A stretch of 64,000 nt of DNA. Origin: Bacteroidia bacterium. Lineage in GTDB: Bacteria > Bacteroidota > Bacteroidia > NS11-12g > UBA955. Under the pieces are notes generated by a model, which was given only the letters and a program-made list of their open reading frames with translations, ran no database searches and was not told the DNA's origin. Every line of letters starts with the position of its first letter. Within the stretch, counting starts at the first letter, position 1. Position numbers and translations under genes: made by a program. Below are positions 15,805 through 24,458 of the stretch, one piece after another. The DNA lies in the NCBI GenBank assembly GCA_023228875.1, contig JALOAG010000004.1:181501-245500 (forward strand), given 5' to 3'.

Positions 15805-17678
15805 TAGTTAAAAATAAATGCAACTCTAAATGCTCCAAATATACTACTCCATCTTTGATTAGGTCCGTAAATTTTTCTGCCTTTTTCCCTCCATGTAGTT
15901 GTTTTTTCGGATTGACCTATATAGCCACCTTCTGCTCCTATTAATATACCTTGAAACAAAAAGACAGATGCGCCCAATGTTGGTGTAAAACAAAATGCTG
16001 AACTTCTGTATTTGCTAGATTCTGTAACTACAAAACCTCCAAGTGTTGGTTTCGTGTTGTTTGGATATTCAAAAGTTAAATGTTTTTGGCTATATCCGAG
16101 TTTGAGCCCTAGGTCTAACCATAAAAGCCGTTTTTTAAAGAAACTTCGATATATTTTGAAGCTGAGGTTTGTGTTGAACCCGCCAAAACGAACACTTGAG
16201 CCTGTGTCAACGTCTCTTTGTTGTACTTGATCTTGTCCAATGTCAACACCCCAACTGGAGCCTTTGTTCTTTCTAAAACGAATTTTTTCAAAATAAATGG
16301 AATTAGTAATGATGGGTGTTGTAAAGTCCTTGAATAGTGGATTTGCACCTAATGCTGTGTTTAACTTATTGAGAGAAATACTTGAAATCAATGGTAAGAA
16401 GGAATAAGAACGATTGAACCCAAAGGAAGTGTAATATGCATTGTTACTTCTCGGTATTTTTCGAGTGTACACAGGTCCCGAGTCTGTATATGAAACCGGT
16501 AACTGAGACTTATTGTCTATGATTACATAATTGTATTTTGCAGGTGCGAAGTCAGTAGAATCAGTGGTTTTGATATCGCTGTTATAATCATAAGCATAAA
16601 TCTTGTTTTTGGGCGTAATGTCTATCAGGTCATTAATTCTGTCTGAAAGCCTGTCGCGGTAATAAATACCATCTGTGTAAATAATAGCAATTGTCATTAC
16701 CTTGCCTTTCATTTCTCCATTATTGAGTTCACTGATTCGTGTAGCAATAGGTCGAAAATTATACCAATCGCACTCATTCTCATCTGCATTTTGACCAATA
16801 TGACATCTGCCAAACTGACCATAGAACTTGTCGTTGGGGTATTTTGCTAATAATTTTTTAAACTCTTGCAACATGTACTGCTCCCTGTAAATGTATTTCT
16901 GAATCATTTTTGAGTTGTCATAATGATTCCACACAATGTTGTCTTCTAAACATTGGATAATCTTTGCAAATTCAGTGTAATTACTATCAAGAAATATTTG
17001 ATAGTCAGCTTTGTGCTGATGAAAATTGACAATGACTGAATCTATACTCTTGTAATATGAATAGTATTCTTTCTTGACAGAGTTCTGGTTGTCAGAAGAG
17101 AGTGTAGATAAGTATGCAGACAATGCTTTGATGGATTCTATGTTTACAATGATGTTATCAGGAGGTAGGGATTTGTTGGGAATGAGATAGTTAAGGTAAT
17201 GGATACATACAGAATAATCACGAGTTACATCAATTCCTGTAATGATTATCTTTTGACTGTCCGGCAACGTTTTATTATAAAAGTAAAGTTGGTTGAAATA
17301 GTCGTAATGTGCTATATAAGACGACTTTTTGATAACGTCAAAAATGGCTGTATCGCCAGTCTGTACATAGGTGTTTAGAATCGTACCCCAAGTATAACCT
17401 AACTCTAAGATAAGGTGATTTACACCAAAATGCTTGTTGAGGTATTTAGTAAAGACTATCGAAATGTTGTTGTTGCTTTCTATATAGCGGTGATCCTCTC
17501 CTGTGAAGAATACGCGTTTATCTTTAAAACTGCTGTCAAAAAACTCAAATCCTTGTGCAATTTTATGAAGGTCATACGATATTTCATGTCCTTCTTCTGC
17601 GTATTGTCCATGTATATTTGGAGCAACAAAAGTGAATGTTGCGCTTAGTAACAGACGCAAAATGTTTGATTTAATCAT
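15804..17678 (-). CDS. EreA/TIKI-like enzyme domain fused to a C-terminal outer-membrane beta barrel
   Basis: The 624-aa protein begins with a signal peptide (to about residue 24, ...NIHGQYAEEGHE). Residues about 50-420 have the layout of the erythromycin-esterase-like superfamily: VFFTGEDHRYIESNN, GVNHLILELGYTWG, IITGIDVTRDYS and KFYGQFGRCHIGQN, i.e. the acidic/His residues of the active-site region are present. From about residue 445 the sequence changes to alternating hydrophobic/polar strands with turns (SVRFGGFNTNLSFKIY, LLWLDLGLKLGYSQ, CFTPTLGASVFLFQ) and ends FGAFRVAFIFN, an aromatic-terminated strand as in outer-membrane barrels. It sits in an operon with pssA and purS. Antibiotic resistance is not implied. 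The substrate is unknown. Confidence 0.6.
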   Translation of the reverse strand: MIKSNILRLLLSATFTFVAPNIHGQYAEEGHEISYDLHKIAQGFEFFDSSFKDKRVFFTGEDHRYIESNNNISIVFTKYLNKHFGVNHLILELGYTWGTILNTYVQTGDTAIFDVIKKSSYIAHYDYFNQLYFYNKTLPDSQKIIITGIDVTRDYSVCIHYLNYLIPNKSLPPDNIIVNIESIKALSAYLSTLSSDNQNSVKKEYYSYYKSIDSVIVNFHQHKADYQIFLDSNYTEFAKIIQCLEDNIVWNHYDNSKMIQKYIYREQYMLQEFKKLLAKYPNDKFYGQFGRCHIGQNADENECDWYNFRPIATRISELNNGEMKGKVMTIAIIYTDGIYYRDRLSDRINDLIDITPKNKIYAYDYNSDIKTTDSTDFAPAKYNYVIIDNKSQLPVSYTDSGPVYTRKIPRSNNAYYTSFGFNRSYSFLPLISSISLNKLNTALGANPLFKDFTTPIITNSIYFEKIRFRKNKGSSWGVDIGQDQVQQRDVDTGSSVRFGGFNTNLSFKIYRSFFKKRLLWLDLGLKLGYSQKHLTFEYPNNTKPTLGGFVVTESSKYRSSAFCFTPTLGASVFLFQGILIGAEGGYIGQSEKTTTWREKGRKIYGPNQRWSSIFGAFRVAFIFN

Positions 17679-17702
17679 GCGATTTAGTTCTTAACCCTAC
17701 GG

Positions 17703-17948
17703 TTATTTTTTTGTTTTTATTTCAACATCAATGATGTCTTTGGTGTCTGCTTGAATAGGTTCTGAATCAACTGTTGCGCTGTCGATTGTTTCTTCGTCTT
17801 CAATCTGGTCTAATAACTCATCTTCGGATTCTTGAATGATTTTTTCATTATTCTGAATCTTTTCAACTTCTGTGTTGTCATTTGAATTTCCACTACATGC
17901 TGCCAATATGAGACTTGAAGAAAGTAAGATTAAAAAAGTCTTTTTCAT
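17703..17948 (-). CDS. Small acidic lipoprotein
   Basis: The 81-aa product starts MKKTFLILLSSSLILAACSG with a clear lipobox (LAAC, Cys at 18). The mature part is short, strongly acidic (many Glu/Asp) and probably disordered or helical. I recognise no domain. The frame is open 18 codons further upstream, but the ATG at 17948 directly precedes the signal peptide. A TACATTTG -7 element lies at 17968-17975 on the minus strand. It is first in the operon with the EreA-like fusion (24 bases downstream), pssA and purS. Confidence 0.75.
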   Translation of the reverse strand: MKKTFLILLSSSLILAACSGNSNDNTEVEKIQNNEKIIQESEDELLDQIEDEETIDSATVDSEPIQADTKDIIDVEIKTKK

Positions 17949-18084
17949 TGTAAATTTGTTTGAAGTGCAAATGTAATCTTTAGTTTTACTTGTTAAATGC
18001 ATTTGTGAAAAGCCTGCATGAAACTCCGCTTGTAAAGAAATTATAGCCGCTTATTGTTAAATTTTACCGATGGTTTTTATTTGC

Positions 18085-18116
18085 TTTGATGGGTCGTGGT
18101 TTTTTGGCTATCTTTG
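18085..18116 (+). promoter_or_regulatory. Full -33/-7 promoter of the two-component cluster
   Basis: TTTG at 18085-18088, a 20-base spacer and TATCTTTG at 18109-18116 match the Bacteroidota sigma consensus at both boxes. The predicted start site falls on or next to the ATG at 18122, so the first gene would be leaderless. Confidence 0.7.
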
Positions 18117-18121
18117 AAATG

Positions 18122-18712
18122 ATGAAAACTGATATGGATATTTTAGTCAATCATAAATTAGCTCATGCACTTCTTGGTTCGCATGCTGTCTTCAATTACC
18201 TGACTGCAATCCAAAATCAGATTACTTTTGATCAAAAACGCGATGCCCTTAATAGCTTGTCAGCCTTTGCAAAATTTCAACGCAAGTTGATTTCTTTACC
18301 GGATTCGGAACAATGGTCTGTAAAAGAGGAGGTATTATTAATCAATGAATATTTTGCAATTGAAAAACTGCGTTTTGGCACTCAAATAGATTTTGCGTTA
18401 ATCAACCAAGTGACTTCAAGACAAATGCCTAGTTTGGTTTGTGTTCCTTTTGTAGAACTGCTATTAGCAGCTGCAATGAAGTCTGATTCTAAACCCGTAT
18501 TCTTTGAAATCACTTTTGTAGAAGAAGGAAGCGTGTTGCGTTGTTACATATCGGTAAACAAGGTGCTCAAACCAATTGATAAACAAGAGAGAAATACAGA
18601 ACAAAAAAAGCGATTCGAACTTATTAAGGAAAAATTGTTGATGACAAACACCGCATTAAATGAAATAATAAATCGCAAACAAACACAATATACACTCATA
18701 TTTACACACTAA
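18122..18712 (+). CDS. Degenerate LytS-family histidine kinase lacking the ATP-binding motifs
   Basis: The 196-aa protein aligns by eye with the dimerisation/phosphoacceptor part of His_kinase (LytS/YehU) proteins. GSHAVFNYLTAIQ (His21) matches the canonical NPHFIFNSINSIQ. DALNSLSAFAKFQRKLI matches the YLTKFSTLMRKIL helix, and SVKEEVLLINEYFAIEKLRFG matches the SLEEELESLQLYIDLENIR helix of the kinase two genes downstream. In the ATP lid region FVELLLAAAMK replaces FVENSIVHG, so the N-box Asn and His are lost, and no DNGIG G-box follows. No membrane segment is present. It may act as a phosphotransfer or regulatory partner rather than a kinase. Alternative starts exist at 18119 and 18086. It lies 12 bases before the LytTR regulator. 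Confidence 0.6.
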   Translation: MKTDMDILVNHKLAHALLGSHAVFNYLTAIQNQITFDQKRDALNSLSAFAKFQRKLISLPDSEQWSVKEEVLLINEYFAIEKLRFGTQIDFALINQVTSRQMPSLVCVPFVELLLAAAMKSDSKPVFFEITFVEEGSVLRCYISVNKVLKPIDKQERNTEQKKRFELIKEKLLMTNTALNEIINRKQTQYTLIFTH

Positions 18713-18724
18713 ACACCTACACTT

Positions 18725-19468
18725 ATGCTAAGAACAATTATTATTGATGATGAACAAAATGTACGCGAAGTGCTCAATAAATTACTAATGGATTATTGTC
18801 CTGTGGTGAAAATAGAAGCACTGATAGGAGGCATTGAAGAAGGGACAAAGGCAATTAAGGAACTGAAGCCGGACTTGGTTTTTTTGGATATTGAATTTCC
18901 TGAGAAGTCAGGTTTTGAGTTAATAGAAGAATTAGGACATGAGGATTTTGATGTTATTTTTATCTCAGGGCACGAAGAATATGCGCTGAAAGCTTTTAAA
19001 ACCGAAGCGGTTGACTATCTCTTAAAGCCTTTTAACGTGGAAGACCTTGAAACGGCTGTAAATAAAGTAATCGAAAAGCGTAGAAAAGCAGAAACAGTGC
19101 GCTATGCTGATGTGTTTATGCAGAAATGGACAGGGTCTCAGGAGCAATTGATTGCATTGACAAGTTCAGACGGGTTATTATTTGTTAAGGTAAAAGAAGT
19201 CATTTATTGTAAGGGTGATGGAGCTTACACCTATTTTTACTTGAAAGATCGCGACAGAATAACAGTTGCAAAGAATCTAAAGGAATTTGAGAATCTGTTA
19301 AAAGGCATGGGATTTTATCGAGTACACAAATCATATCTGATCAATCTCAATGAAATGAAGAAATATTTGCGCGGAGAAGGAGGTTATGTGGTTATGAGTA
19401 ACGGTGACAATGTTGAAGTGTCTAAAAGAAAGAAAGAGGGTTTTCTGTCAAATCTTGCTAAAGTCTAA
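18725..19468 (+). CDS. LytTR-family response regulator
   Basis: The 247-aa protein has a receiver domain (residues 1-120) with the acidic pair D8/D9, phosphoacceptor D55 in LVFLDIEFP, the conserved Ser in VIFISGHEEYA and Lys in DYLLKPF. A LytTR DNA-binding domain follows (about 140-245): LIALTSSDGLLFVKVKEVIYCKGDGAYTYF is broken here as strands 1-3, then FYRVHKSYLINL and VEVSKRKKEGF. It would bind DNA as a phosphorylated dimer. It is the only regulator of the cluster with an intact output domain. Genes on both sides encode kinase-like proteins, at 12 bases on each side, so it is probably the direct target of one or both. Confidence 0.93.
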   Translation: MLRTIIIDDEQNVREVLNKLLMDYCPVVKIEALIGGIEEGTKAIKELKPDLVFLDIEFPEKSGFELIEELGHEDFDVIFISGHEEYALKAFKTEAVDYLLKPFNVEDLETAVNKVIEKRRKAETVRYADVFMQKWTGSQEQLIALTSSDGLLFVKVKEVIYCKGDGAYTYFYLKDRDRITVAKNLKEFENLLKGMGFYRVHKSYLINLNEMKKYLRGEGGYVVMSNGDNVEVSKRKKEGFLSNLAKV

Positions 19469-19480
19469 AGCGGTCAGGAT

Positions 19481-22400
19481 ATGAAGAGATTTATACTCAT
19501 TGTAAATTTTCTTTGTTTGATCTTGTCGGTGAGTGCTCAACTCCCTACCATCAAATATCCTGATATAAAATTTCGCAATTACTCTATGGAGCACGGTTTG
19601 TCCATGTCTTCTGTATTGCAAATTACACAAACTAAGAATGGCTATTTATGGGTTGCTACCCCGGACAAACTCAATCAATTTGATGGATATGAATTTAAAG
19701 CTATAAGACATGTTTTTGGGAATACAAATACTCCTTCGGATAATTATATCACTGCTTTATATCCATTGCCTGACGGTAGTTTGTTGATTGGGACCAATAG
19801 CGGGTATGTAGATCGGTATTTCAATGAAACTAAGACTTTTGAACATTATAAGATTTGGAATACACCTGAAGAGGGTGTTGAAATCAGAGGGTTCTGTAGG
19901 CAAGATTCCCAAACAGTGTTTGCGTTTACAATGGGTGGTGGGATTATTAGTATTCATGTTCTTTCCGGTGAAATTAGCCGGATTAATTCAGATAATTCCT
20001 CTTTGGAATCTGACTTTGTACAAGCCATGTGTAAAGTGTCAGATGGGGTTTATGCTGTAGGAACTGACAAGGGTGTTTTTTTCTTAGAGTTGTCGAGCAA
20101 CAATTTTACAAAAAAGGTTAGTTTACAAGGTCATTCAATCAGCAGTTTGGCTGTATATAAGGGGAAGCTCTATGCCGGAACAGCAGGAACCGGGTTGTTT
20201 GCAATTGATTTGCGCAGCTATCATGAGCAAGCTGTTCCTTTAGGCAATGAGGTTGAAGATGAATTCTCTAATATCAATGTTTTGCTGGCTGATTCAAAGG
20301 GTAATTTGTGGATAGGAACAACCTTTGATGGATTGGTCATTATTAACAGTGATGGCAGTCAGTATGTGATTCAAAGGGTCTTTACTGATAATTTTTCTTT
20401 GATAAATAATACCATCTATGGGATTTATGAAGACATGGGAGGCAATATTTGGTTGGGTACAATCAGCGGTATTTCAGCTTACATGCCTCTCAATCAGCAG
20501 TTCAAGTTTTATCGACCTAACCCTGAAAAACCTGGTACACTGAGTAAACAAATCTATCCAATTTACGAAGATAGACAACACCAAATATGGTTAGGAACAC
20601 TTGAAGGGGGGGTGAATCGATTTGACCCTCAAACAGAAAAATTCACCGTTTTTAATAGAAGCAATACAAGTGGACTCACTTCCAATAGTATTAGAGCGAT
20701 TTTCCAAGATTCAAGAATGAGGTATTGGATAGGGACAGGCGAAAAAGGACTGTTTGAGTTCTTTCCACAAGAAAAACGTTTTGTGCCTGCAACAGATGAC
20801 AAAGGGGGACTGCTCAGCCATAGTCCGATTCGGTGTATTTATGAAGATAAACACGGATTGCTGTGGATTGGGACAACAGAAGGACTGGTGGGGTGGAATC
20901 CGCTCACCAAAGAAACCTACAAGGATTTTGAGTCATCTACGAGAGACTATCCTCCGCAGGTTGTTTATGATATCAAACCGGGTCGTGCAACGAATTTGGT
21001 ATGGATTGCTTCTTTTGGACAGGGGCTGTTTGAATTTGATATTGAAAACAAAGTATTTGTCAGCGTGTATTCAACCGGCAAAAAAGGGTTTTCAAATATG
21101 AATAACAATGTGATGTCAATTAAAAAAATGGGTGCTGACACCTTGCTTTTAGGAACTTTTGGAGGCGGTATCAATATTTTTGATTTAAAAAGGAATGTTG
21201 TTACTTCCTTTTCTGAGGTGGATGGATTGCCAAATGATGCAGTGTATGGATTGTTGGTAGATAAAAATGGAAATTGGTGGGTGAGTTCCAATAAAGGTAT
21301 CGCAAAAATTAATCCTGTCAAAAGAACAGTACAGAGTTTCAATAGACCTGAGCAAGTTCAAAGCCTTGAATTTAATGAAGCTTCATTTTTAGCCTCATCA
21401 CAAGGACTGTTTTTATTTGGAGGAATAGAGGGTCTCAATGTTTTTGACCCTATGCAAATCAAACCCAATCCGTTAGCGCCTTTCATTAGTATTACTCAAA
21501 TGAAGATTTTTGACAAAGTACTTAATACGTTGGGGGCTGAAGAAACCCAATTAGCGTATAATAAAAACTATGTTGGATTTGACTATGTTGGAATTGAGTT
21601 GTTAGATCCTGATAAGGTGCAATATAGGTACATGTTAGAAGGAGTTGATGAAAATTGGATTGATGCAGGCACCCGCAGGTTTGTTCAATATTCCGCTTTG
21701 CGTCCGGGTAAATATGTTTTTAAAGTCCGTGCAGTGAGTCAAGATGGAATATGGTCGCAACAGATTGCTTCTAAGTCTTTTGAAATACTACCCCCATTTT
21801 GGCTTACATGGTGGTTTATTACGCTGATTGCAATTGTATTGATTTTAGCATTGTATGGAAGCTATGTGGTGAGGGTGAATAAGTTGAAAAGCGAATTTCA
21901 AACAAAAGTTACAGAAGTTGAATTGAAAGCATTGCGCTCACAAATGAACCCGCATTTTATCTTTAACTCTATCAATAGTATTCAGTATTATATCCTCAAC
22001 AAGAACCCTAAAGTTGCTTATTCATACCTTACAAAATTTTCAACTTTGATGCGAAAGATTTTGCAAAATTCCAGAGTGAATTATATCTCGCTTGAAGAAG
22101 AGTTGGAGTCATTGCAATTGTACATTGACCTTGAGAATATTCGTATTGAAGGAGAGTTGTTGTATAAAGTGGAGATAGATGAAAATGTAAGCCCCAAAAC
22201 ACTTTTAATTCCTTCTATGGTGCTTCAGCCTTTTGTAGAAAACTCAATAGTTCATGGGCTATTAAACAAAGAAGGAGAGAAAAGAATCACACTGAGGGTC
22301 AGAAAAGAAGTCTCACATATTTACTGTGAGATTGAGGATAACGGAATTGGAAGAGAAAAAGCAAAGGAATTGAATGCCGGAAGAACTAATAAACATGAAT

Positions 22401-22552
22401 CAACCGCCATGAAAGCAACAATCGAGAGGTTGGAATTGCTCAATATGGGAACTAATAAAAAACTCACAATCAATATTATTGACCTGGTTGACGAAAAGAA
22501 TGACCCTAAGGGTGTATTAGTTCAAGTATTTATTCCGTTTAAAAAAGGATAA
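19481..22552 (+). CDS. Two-component propeller sensor histidine kinase
   Basis: The 1023-aa protein has a signal peptide (ends near VSAQLP). Two seven-bladed Reg_prop beta-propellers occupy about residues 25-650, with repeated blade motifs such as GNLWIGT, GNIWLGT, HQIWLGT, RYWIGTG and GLLWIGT. A Y_Y_Y domain follows (KYVFKVRAVSQDGIWS), then one membrane helix near residue 775-795 (WWFITLIAIVLILALYGSYVV). The cytoplasmic LytS-type kinase has the H-box QMNPHFIFNSINSIQ (His near 825), the N-box VLQPFVENSIVHG and the G-box DNGIGREKA. It has no receiver domain of its own, unlike hybrid propeller regulators of polysaccharide loci. The sensed ligand is unknown. It is cotranscribed with the regulators on both sides. 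Confidence 0.92.
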   Translation: MKRFILIVNFLCLILSVSAQLPTIKYPDIKFRNYSMEHGLSMSSVLQITQTKNGYLWVATPDKLNQFDGYEFKAIRHVFGNTNTPSDNYITALYPLPDGSLLIGTNSGYVDRYFNETKTFEHYKIWNTPEEGVEIRGFCRQDSQTVFAFTMGGGIISIHVLSGEISRINSDNSSLESDFVQAMCKVSDGVYAVGTDKGVFFLELSSNNFTKKVSLQGHSISSLAVYKGKLYAGTAGTGLFAIDLRSYHEQAVPLGNEVEDEFSNINVLLADSKGNLWIGTTFDGLVIINSDGSQYVIQRVFTDNFSLINNTIYGIYEDMGGNIWLGTISGISAYMPLNQQFKFYRPNPEKPGTLSKQIYPIYEDRQHQIWLGTLEGGVNRFDPQTEKFTVFNRSNTSGLTSNSIRAIFQDSRMRYWIGTGEKGLFEFFPQEKRFVPATDDKGGLLSHSPIRCIYEDKHGLLWIGTTEGLVGWNPLTKETYKDFESSTRDYPPQVVYDIKPGRATNLVWIASFGQGLFEFDIENKVFVSVYSTGKKGFSNMNNNVMSIKKMGADTLLLGTFGGGINIFDLKRNVVTSFSEVDGLPNDAVYGLLVDKNGNWWVSSNKGIAKINPVKRTVQSFNRPEQVQSLEFNEASFLASSQGLFLFGGIEGLNVFDPMQIKPNPLAPFISITQMKIFDKVLNTLGAEETQLAYNKNYVGFDYVGIELLDPDKVQYRYMLEGVDENWIDAGTRRFVQYSALRPGKYVFKVRAVSQDGIWSQQIASKSFEILPPFWLTWWFITLIAIVLILALYGSYVVRVNKLKSEFQTKVTEVELKALRSQMNPHFIFNSINSIQYYILNKNPKVAYSYLTKFSTLMRKILQNSRVNYISLEEELESLQLYIDLENIRIEGELLYKVEIDENVSPKTLLIPSMVLQPFVENSIVHGLLNKEGEKRITLRVRKEVSHIYCEIEDNGIGREKAKELNAGRTNKHESTAMKATIERLELLNMGTNKKLTINIIDLVDEKNDPKGVLVQVFIPFKKG

Positions 22553-22561
22553 ACTCACGAC

Positions 22562-23137
22562 ATGCGCATACTAATATTGGATGATGAAAAAAAGAGTAGA
22601 GAGGTGCTAAAAGCACTCATTGAACTCTATTGTGAAGGAGTGGAACAGATTGAAACTTGCCAAGATATTTCAAGCGCAAAACTATTAATCGCTGAATTCA
22701 AGCCGGATCTTGCTTTTATGGATATCAGCCTTCGTGAAGGGGATTCATATCAATTGTTGAACGAGATGGGTGAATTTGATTTTGAGATAATCTTTATTAC
22801 TGCCTTTGATGAAAACTCTGTCAGGGTCTTAAACTATTGTCATATTCCAACCTTAATGAAGCCCATTGATATTGAACAATTGGAAAAAGAAATGAGCAAA
22901 GTGCAAGACCTTTTACATAGCGGTTATTCTATGAGACACTATCAATTAGCAAGGCATTTGTTTAAAAAACCGGTTCAAATCTTGCCCATTTTTACTCAAA
23001 ACCGCTGGGAACTTATTCAAGTGCCGGAAATTGAAGCAATGGAGTCGGAACCTGGTAAAACAATTTTGAAGATGAAAAATGCACCGGATATTCATACACC
23101 TGTTGTGCTTTCGGTGATAGAGAAGATAATAGAATGA
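22562..23137 (+). CDS. Response regulator with half a LytTR domain
   Basis: The 191-aa protein has a complete receiver (D7/D8, phosphoacceptor D54 in LAFMDISLREGDS, Thr in FITAF, Lys in TLMKPI). After a linker, residues about 134-191 (ILPIFTQNRWELIQVPEIEA, then ILKM, then VVLSVIEKIIE) align with the first half of the LytTR domain of the upstream regulator, ending at the helix before the DNA-recognition strands. The R/HKSYLIN and VSKRKK segments are missing, and I could not find them in another frame downstream. It starts 9 bases after the kinase stop. It may act by protein contact or as a phosphate sink rather than through DNA. Confidence 0.8.
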   Translation: MRILILDDEKKSREVLKALIELYCEGVEQIETCQDISSAKLLIAEFKPDLAFMDISLREGDSYQLLNEMGEFDFEIIFITAFDENSVRVLNYCHIPTLMKPIDIEQLEKEMSKVQDLLHSGYSMRHYQLARHLFKKPVQILPIFTQNRWELIQVPEIEAMESEPGKTILKMKNAPDIHTPVVLSVIEKIIE

Positions 23138-23274
23138 TATGGGTTAAAGCAGTGAATCATTGGGTTAAAACTTTTTCATTTATTTAATCCTTTTCAGGTG
23201 CATCTCGTCCATTTTTTGGCAAGAAAATTGACTCAGAGGACAACTAAATCAAAAACCTTATCATCTTTGCAATT

Positions 23275-24375
23275 ATGAAATTAATACATTTTGGAGTGAT
23301 AGCTTGTTTTGGCTTATTGTTACTTAACTCACCGCTTTCTGCTCAAACAAAATCCCCTTTCTCTTTTGAAGAATATGAACATAATTTTGGTGAAGTGTAT
23401 GAGAATGGAGGCATGGTTAGCACTAAGTTTTATTTTAAAAATACCGGTGATCAGCCTTTGTTTATTAGCAATGTGAATGTTAGCTGCGGTTGTACAGAAC
23501 CAAGTTATAGCAAAGACACACTTAAGCCCGGTGAAAAAAGTTATATCACTGCTCGTTTTGACCCTACGGGTCGTCCGGGTAGCTTTGACAAAGCTTTGAC
23601 AGTTACGTTTAATAATAACCCCGGTTTTACTGCTCATTTGAAAATCAAAGGGATGGTGATTTCGGTTGGGCAACCGCAAAAAGGTAAATATGCTTTTCTG
23701 TATGGAAATACATCCTTGAGCAATACTACCTTTGACTTTGGAATTATCCAACAAGATAAAGAATATGTGGCTACAATCAGAATTTCCAATGATGGATATA
23801 ACCGTGTTCAATTTTTGGGTTTCCAAAACCTGCCTTCCTACTTTAAGGTTTCATACCCGGATTTCCTCAATAGTGGCGATACCGGTGTAATTACATTGAA
23901 AACTACTAAAGCAGACTTGAAAGATTTTTGGGGTGAGTTTAGTTTTCGTTTGATAATGCTCTCTAATGATTATTTAATGAGCCAGAAAGTACTGTATGTA
24001 AAAGGGAAAACTGTTCAAGATTTTTCTCATTTAAGTAAGAAAGAGTTGGCGAATGCTCCGGTAATCAAAGCTGAAACTACTTCTTTGAAATTTGGAAAAC
24101 TTAAATTAGGAGGTACGGTATCTAAGACTATCACCATTACCAATAAAGGAAAATCAAACCTCGAAATCAGGAATATTCATTACCCTTGTTATTGTTTTAA
24201 AGGGGAAATTGACAAAACTGTTATTCCTCCAGGAGAATCCGCTACACTTACCTTAACCTTTGATAGTATTGGTCAGCATGAAGGTAAACTAATCAGAGGG
24301 GTGATGATCTATTCTAATGACCCCAAAAACCCTGAATTTGGAGTTTATGGAGAGGTTGAAATTTATAAAGACTAA
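23275..24375 (+). CDS. DUF1573 repeat protein, secreted
   Basis: The 366-aa protein has a signal peptide (to about residue 23, PLSAQTK) and at least two DUF1573 units, Ig-like domains common in Bacteroidota. The first has FEEYEHNFGEVYENGG, SCGCTEPSYSKDTLKPGEKS and FDPTGRPGSF. The last has LKFGKLKLGGTVSKTITITN, CYCFKGEIDKTVIPPGES and DSIGQHEGK followed by VMIYSNDP. A middle segment (FDFGIIQQDKEYVATIRISND) is a more divergent copy. The family is thought to be envelope-associated; its biochemical role is not known. A CATCTTTG element (one mismatch to TAnnTTTG) lies at 23262-23269. The next gene is a periplasmic protease on the same strand. Confidence 0.88.
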   Translation: MKLIHFGVIACFGLLLLNSPLSAQTKSPFSFEEYEHNFGEVYENGGMVSTKFYFKNTGDQPLFISNVNVSCGCTEPSYSKDTLKPGEKSYITARFDPTGRPGSFDKALTVTFNNNPGFTAHLKIKGMVISVGQPQKGKYAFLYGNTSLSNTTFDFGIIQQDKEYVATIRISNDGYNRVQFLGFQNLPSYFKVSYPDFLNSGDTGVITLKTTKADLKDFWGEFSFRLIMLSNDYLMSQKVLYVKGKTVQDFSHLSKKELANAPVIKAETTSLKFGKLKLGGTVSKTITITNKGKSNLEIRNIHYPCYCFKGEIDKTVIPPGESATLTLTFDSIGQHEGKLIRGVMIYSNDPKNPEFGVYGEVEIYKD

Positions 24376-24417
24376 TAGTGTTTTTATATATTTTCAGCAA
24401 AAGCCTCAACCAATCGA

Positions 24418-24447
24418 TTGCCTGAATTTTTGAATGATTTATTTTTG
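24418..24447 (+). promoter_or_regulatory. -33/-7 promoter for the DegP-type protease
   Basis: TTG at 24418-24420, a 19-base spacer and TATTTTTG at 24440-24447 match both boxes. The box ends 11 bases before the ATG at 24459, so the leader is very short and the in-frame GTG at 24447 cannot be the start. Confidence 0.65.
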
Positions 24448-24458
24448 TGAGTAATTCT

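Noticed and set aside
15804..17678. Macrolide-resistance erythromycin esterase
   Set aside because: Only the distant fold is shared; the protein is exported, fused to a barrel-like region and placed with phospholipid genes.
23138..23274. Missing second half of the LytTR domain in another frame
   Set aside because: No HKSxLIN- or SKRKK-like peptide is encoded in any frame there; only a short direct repeat (TGGGTTAAA) is present.
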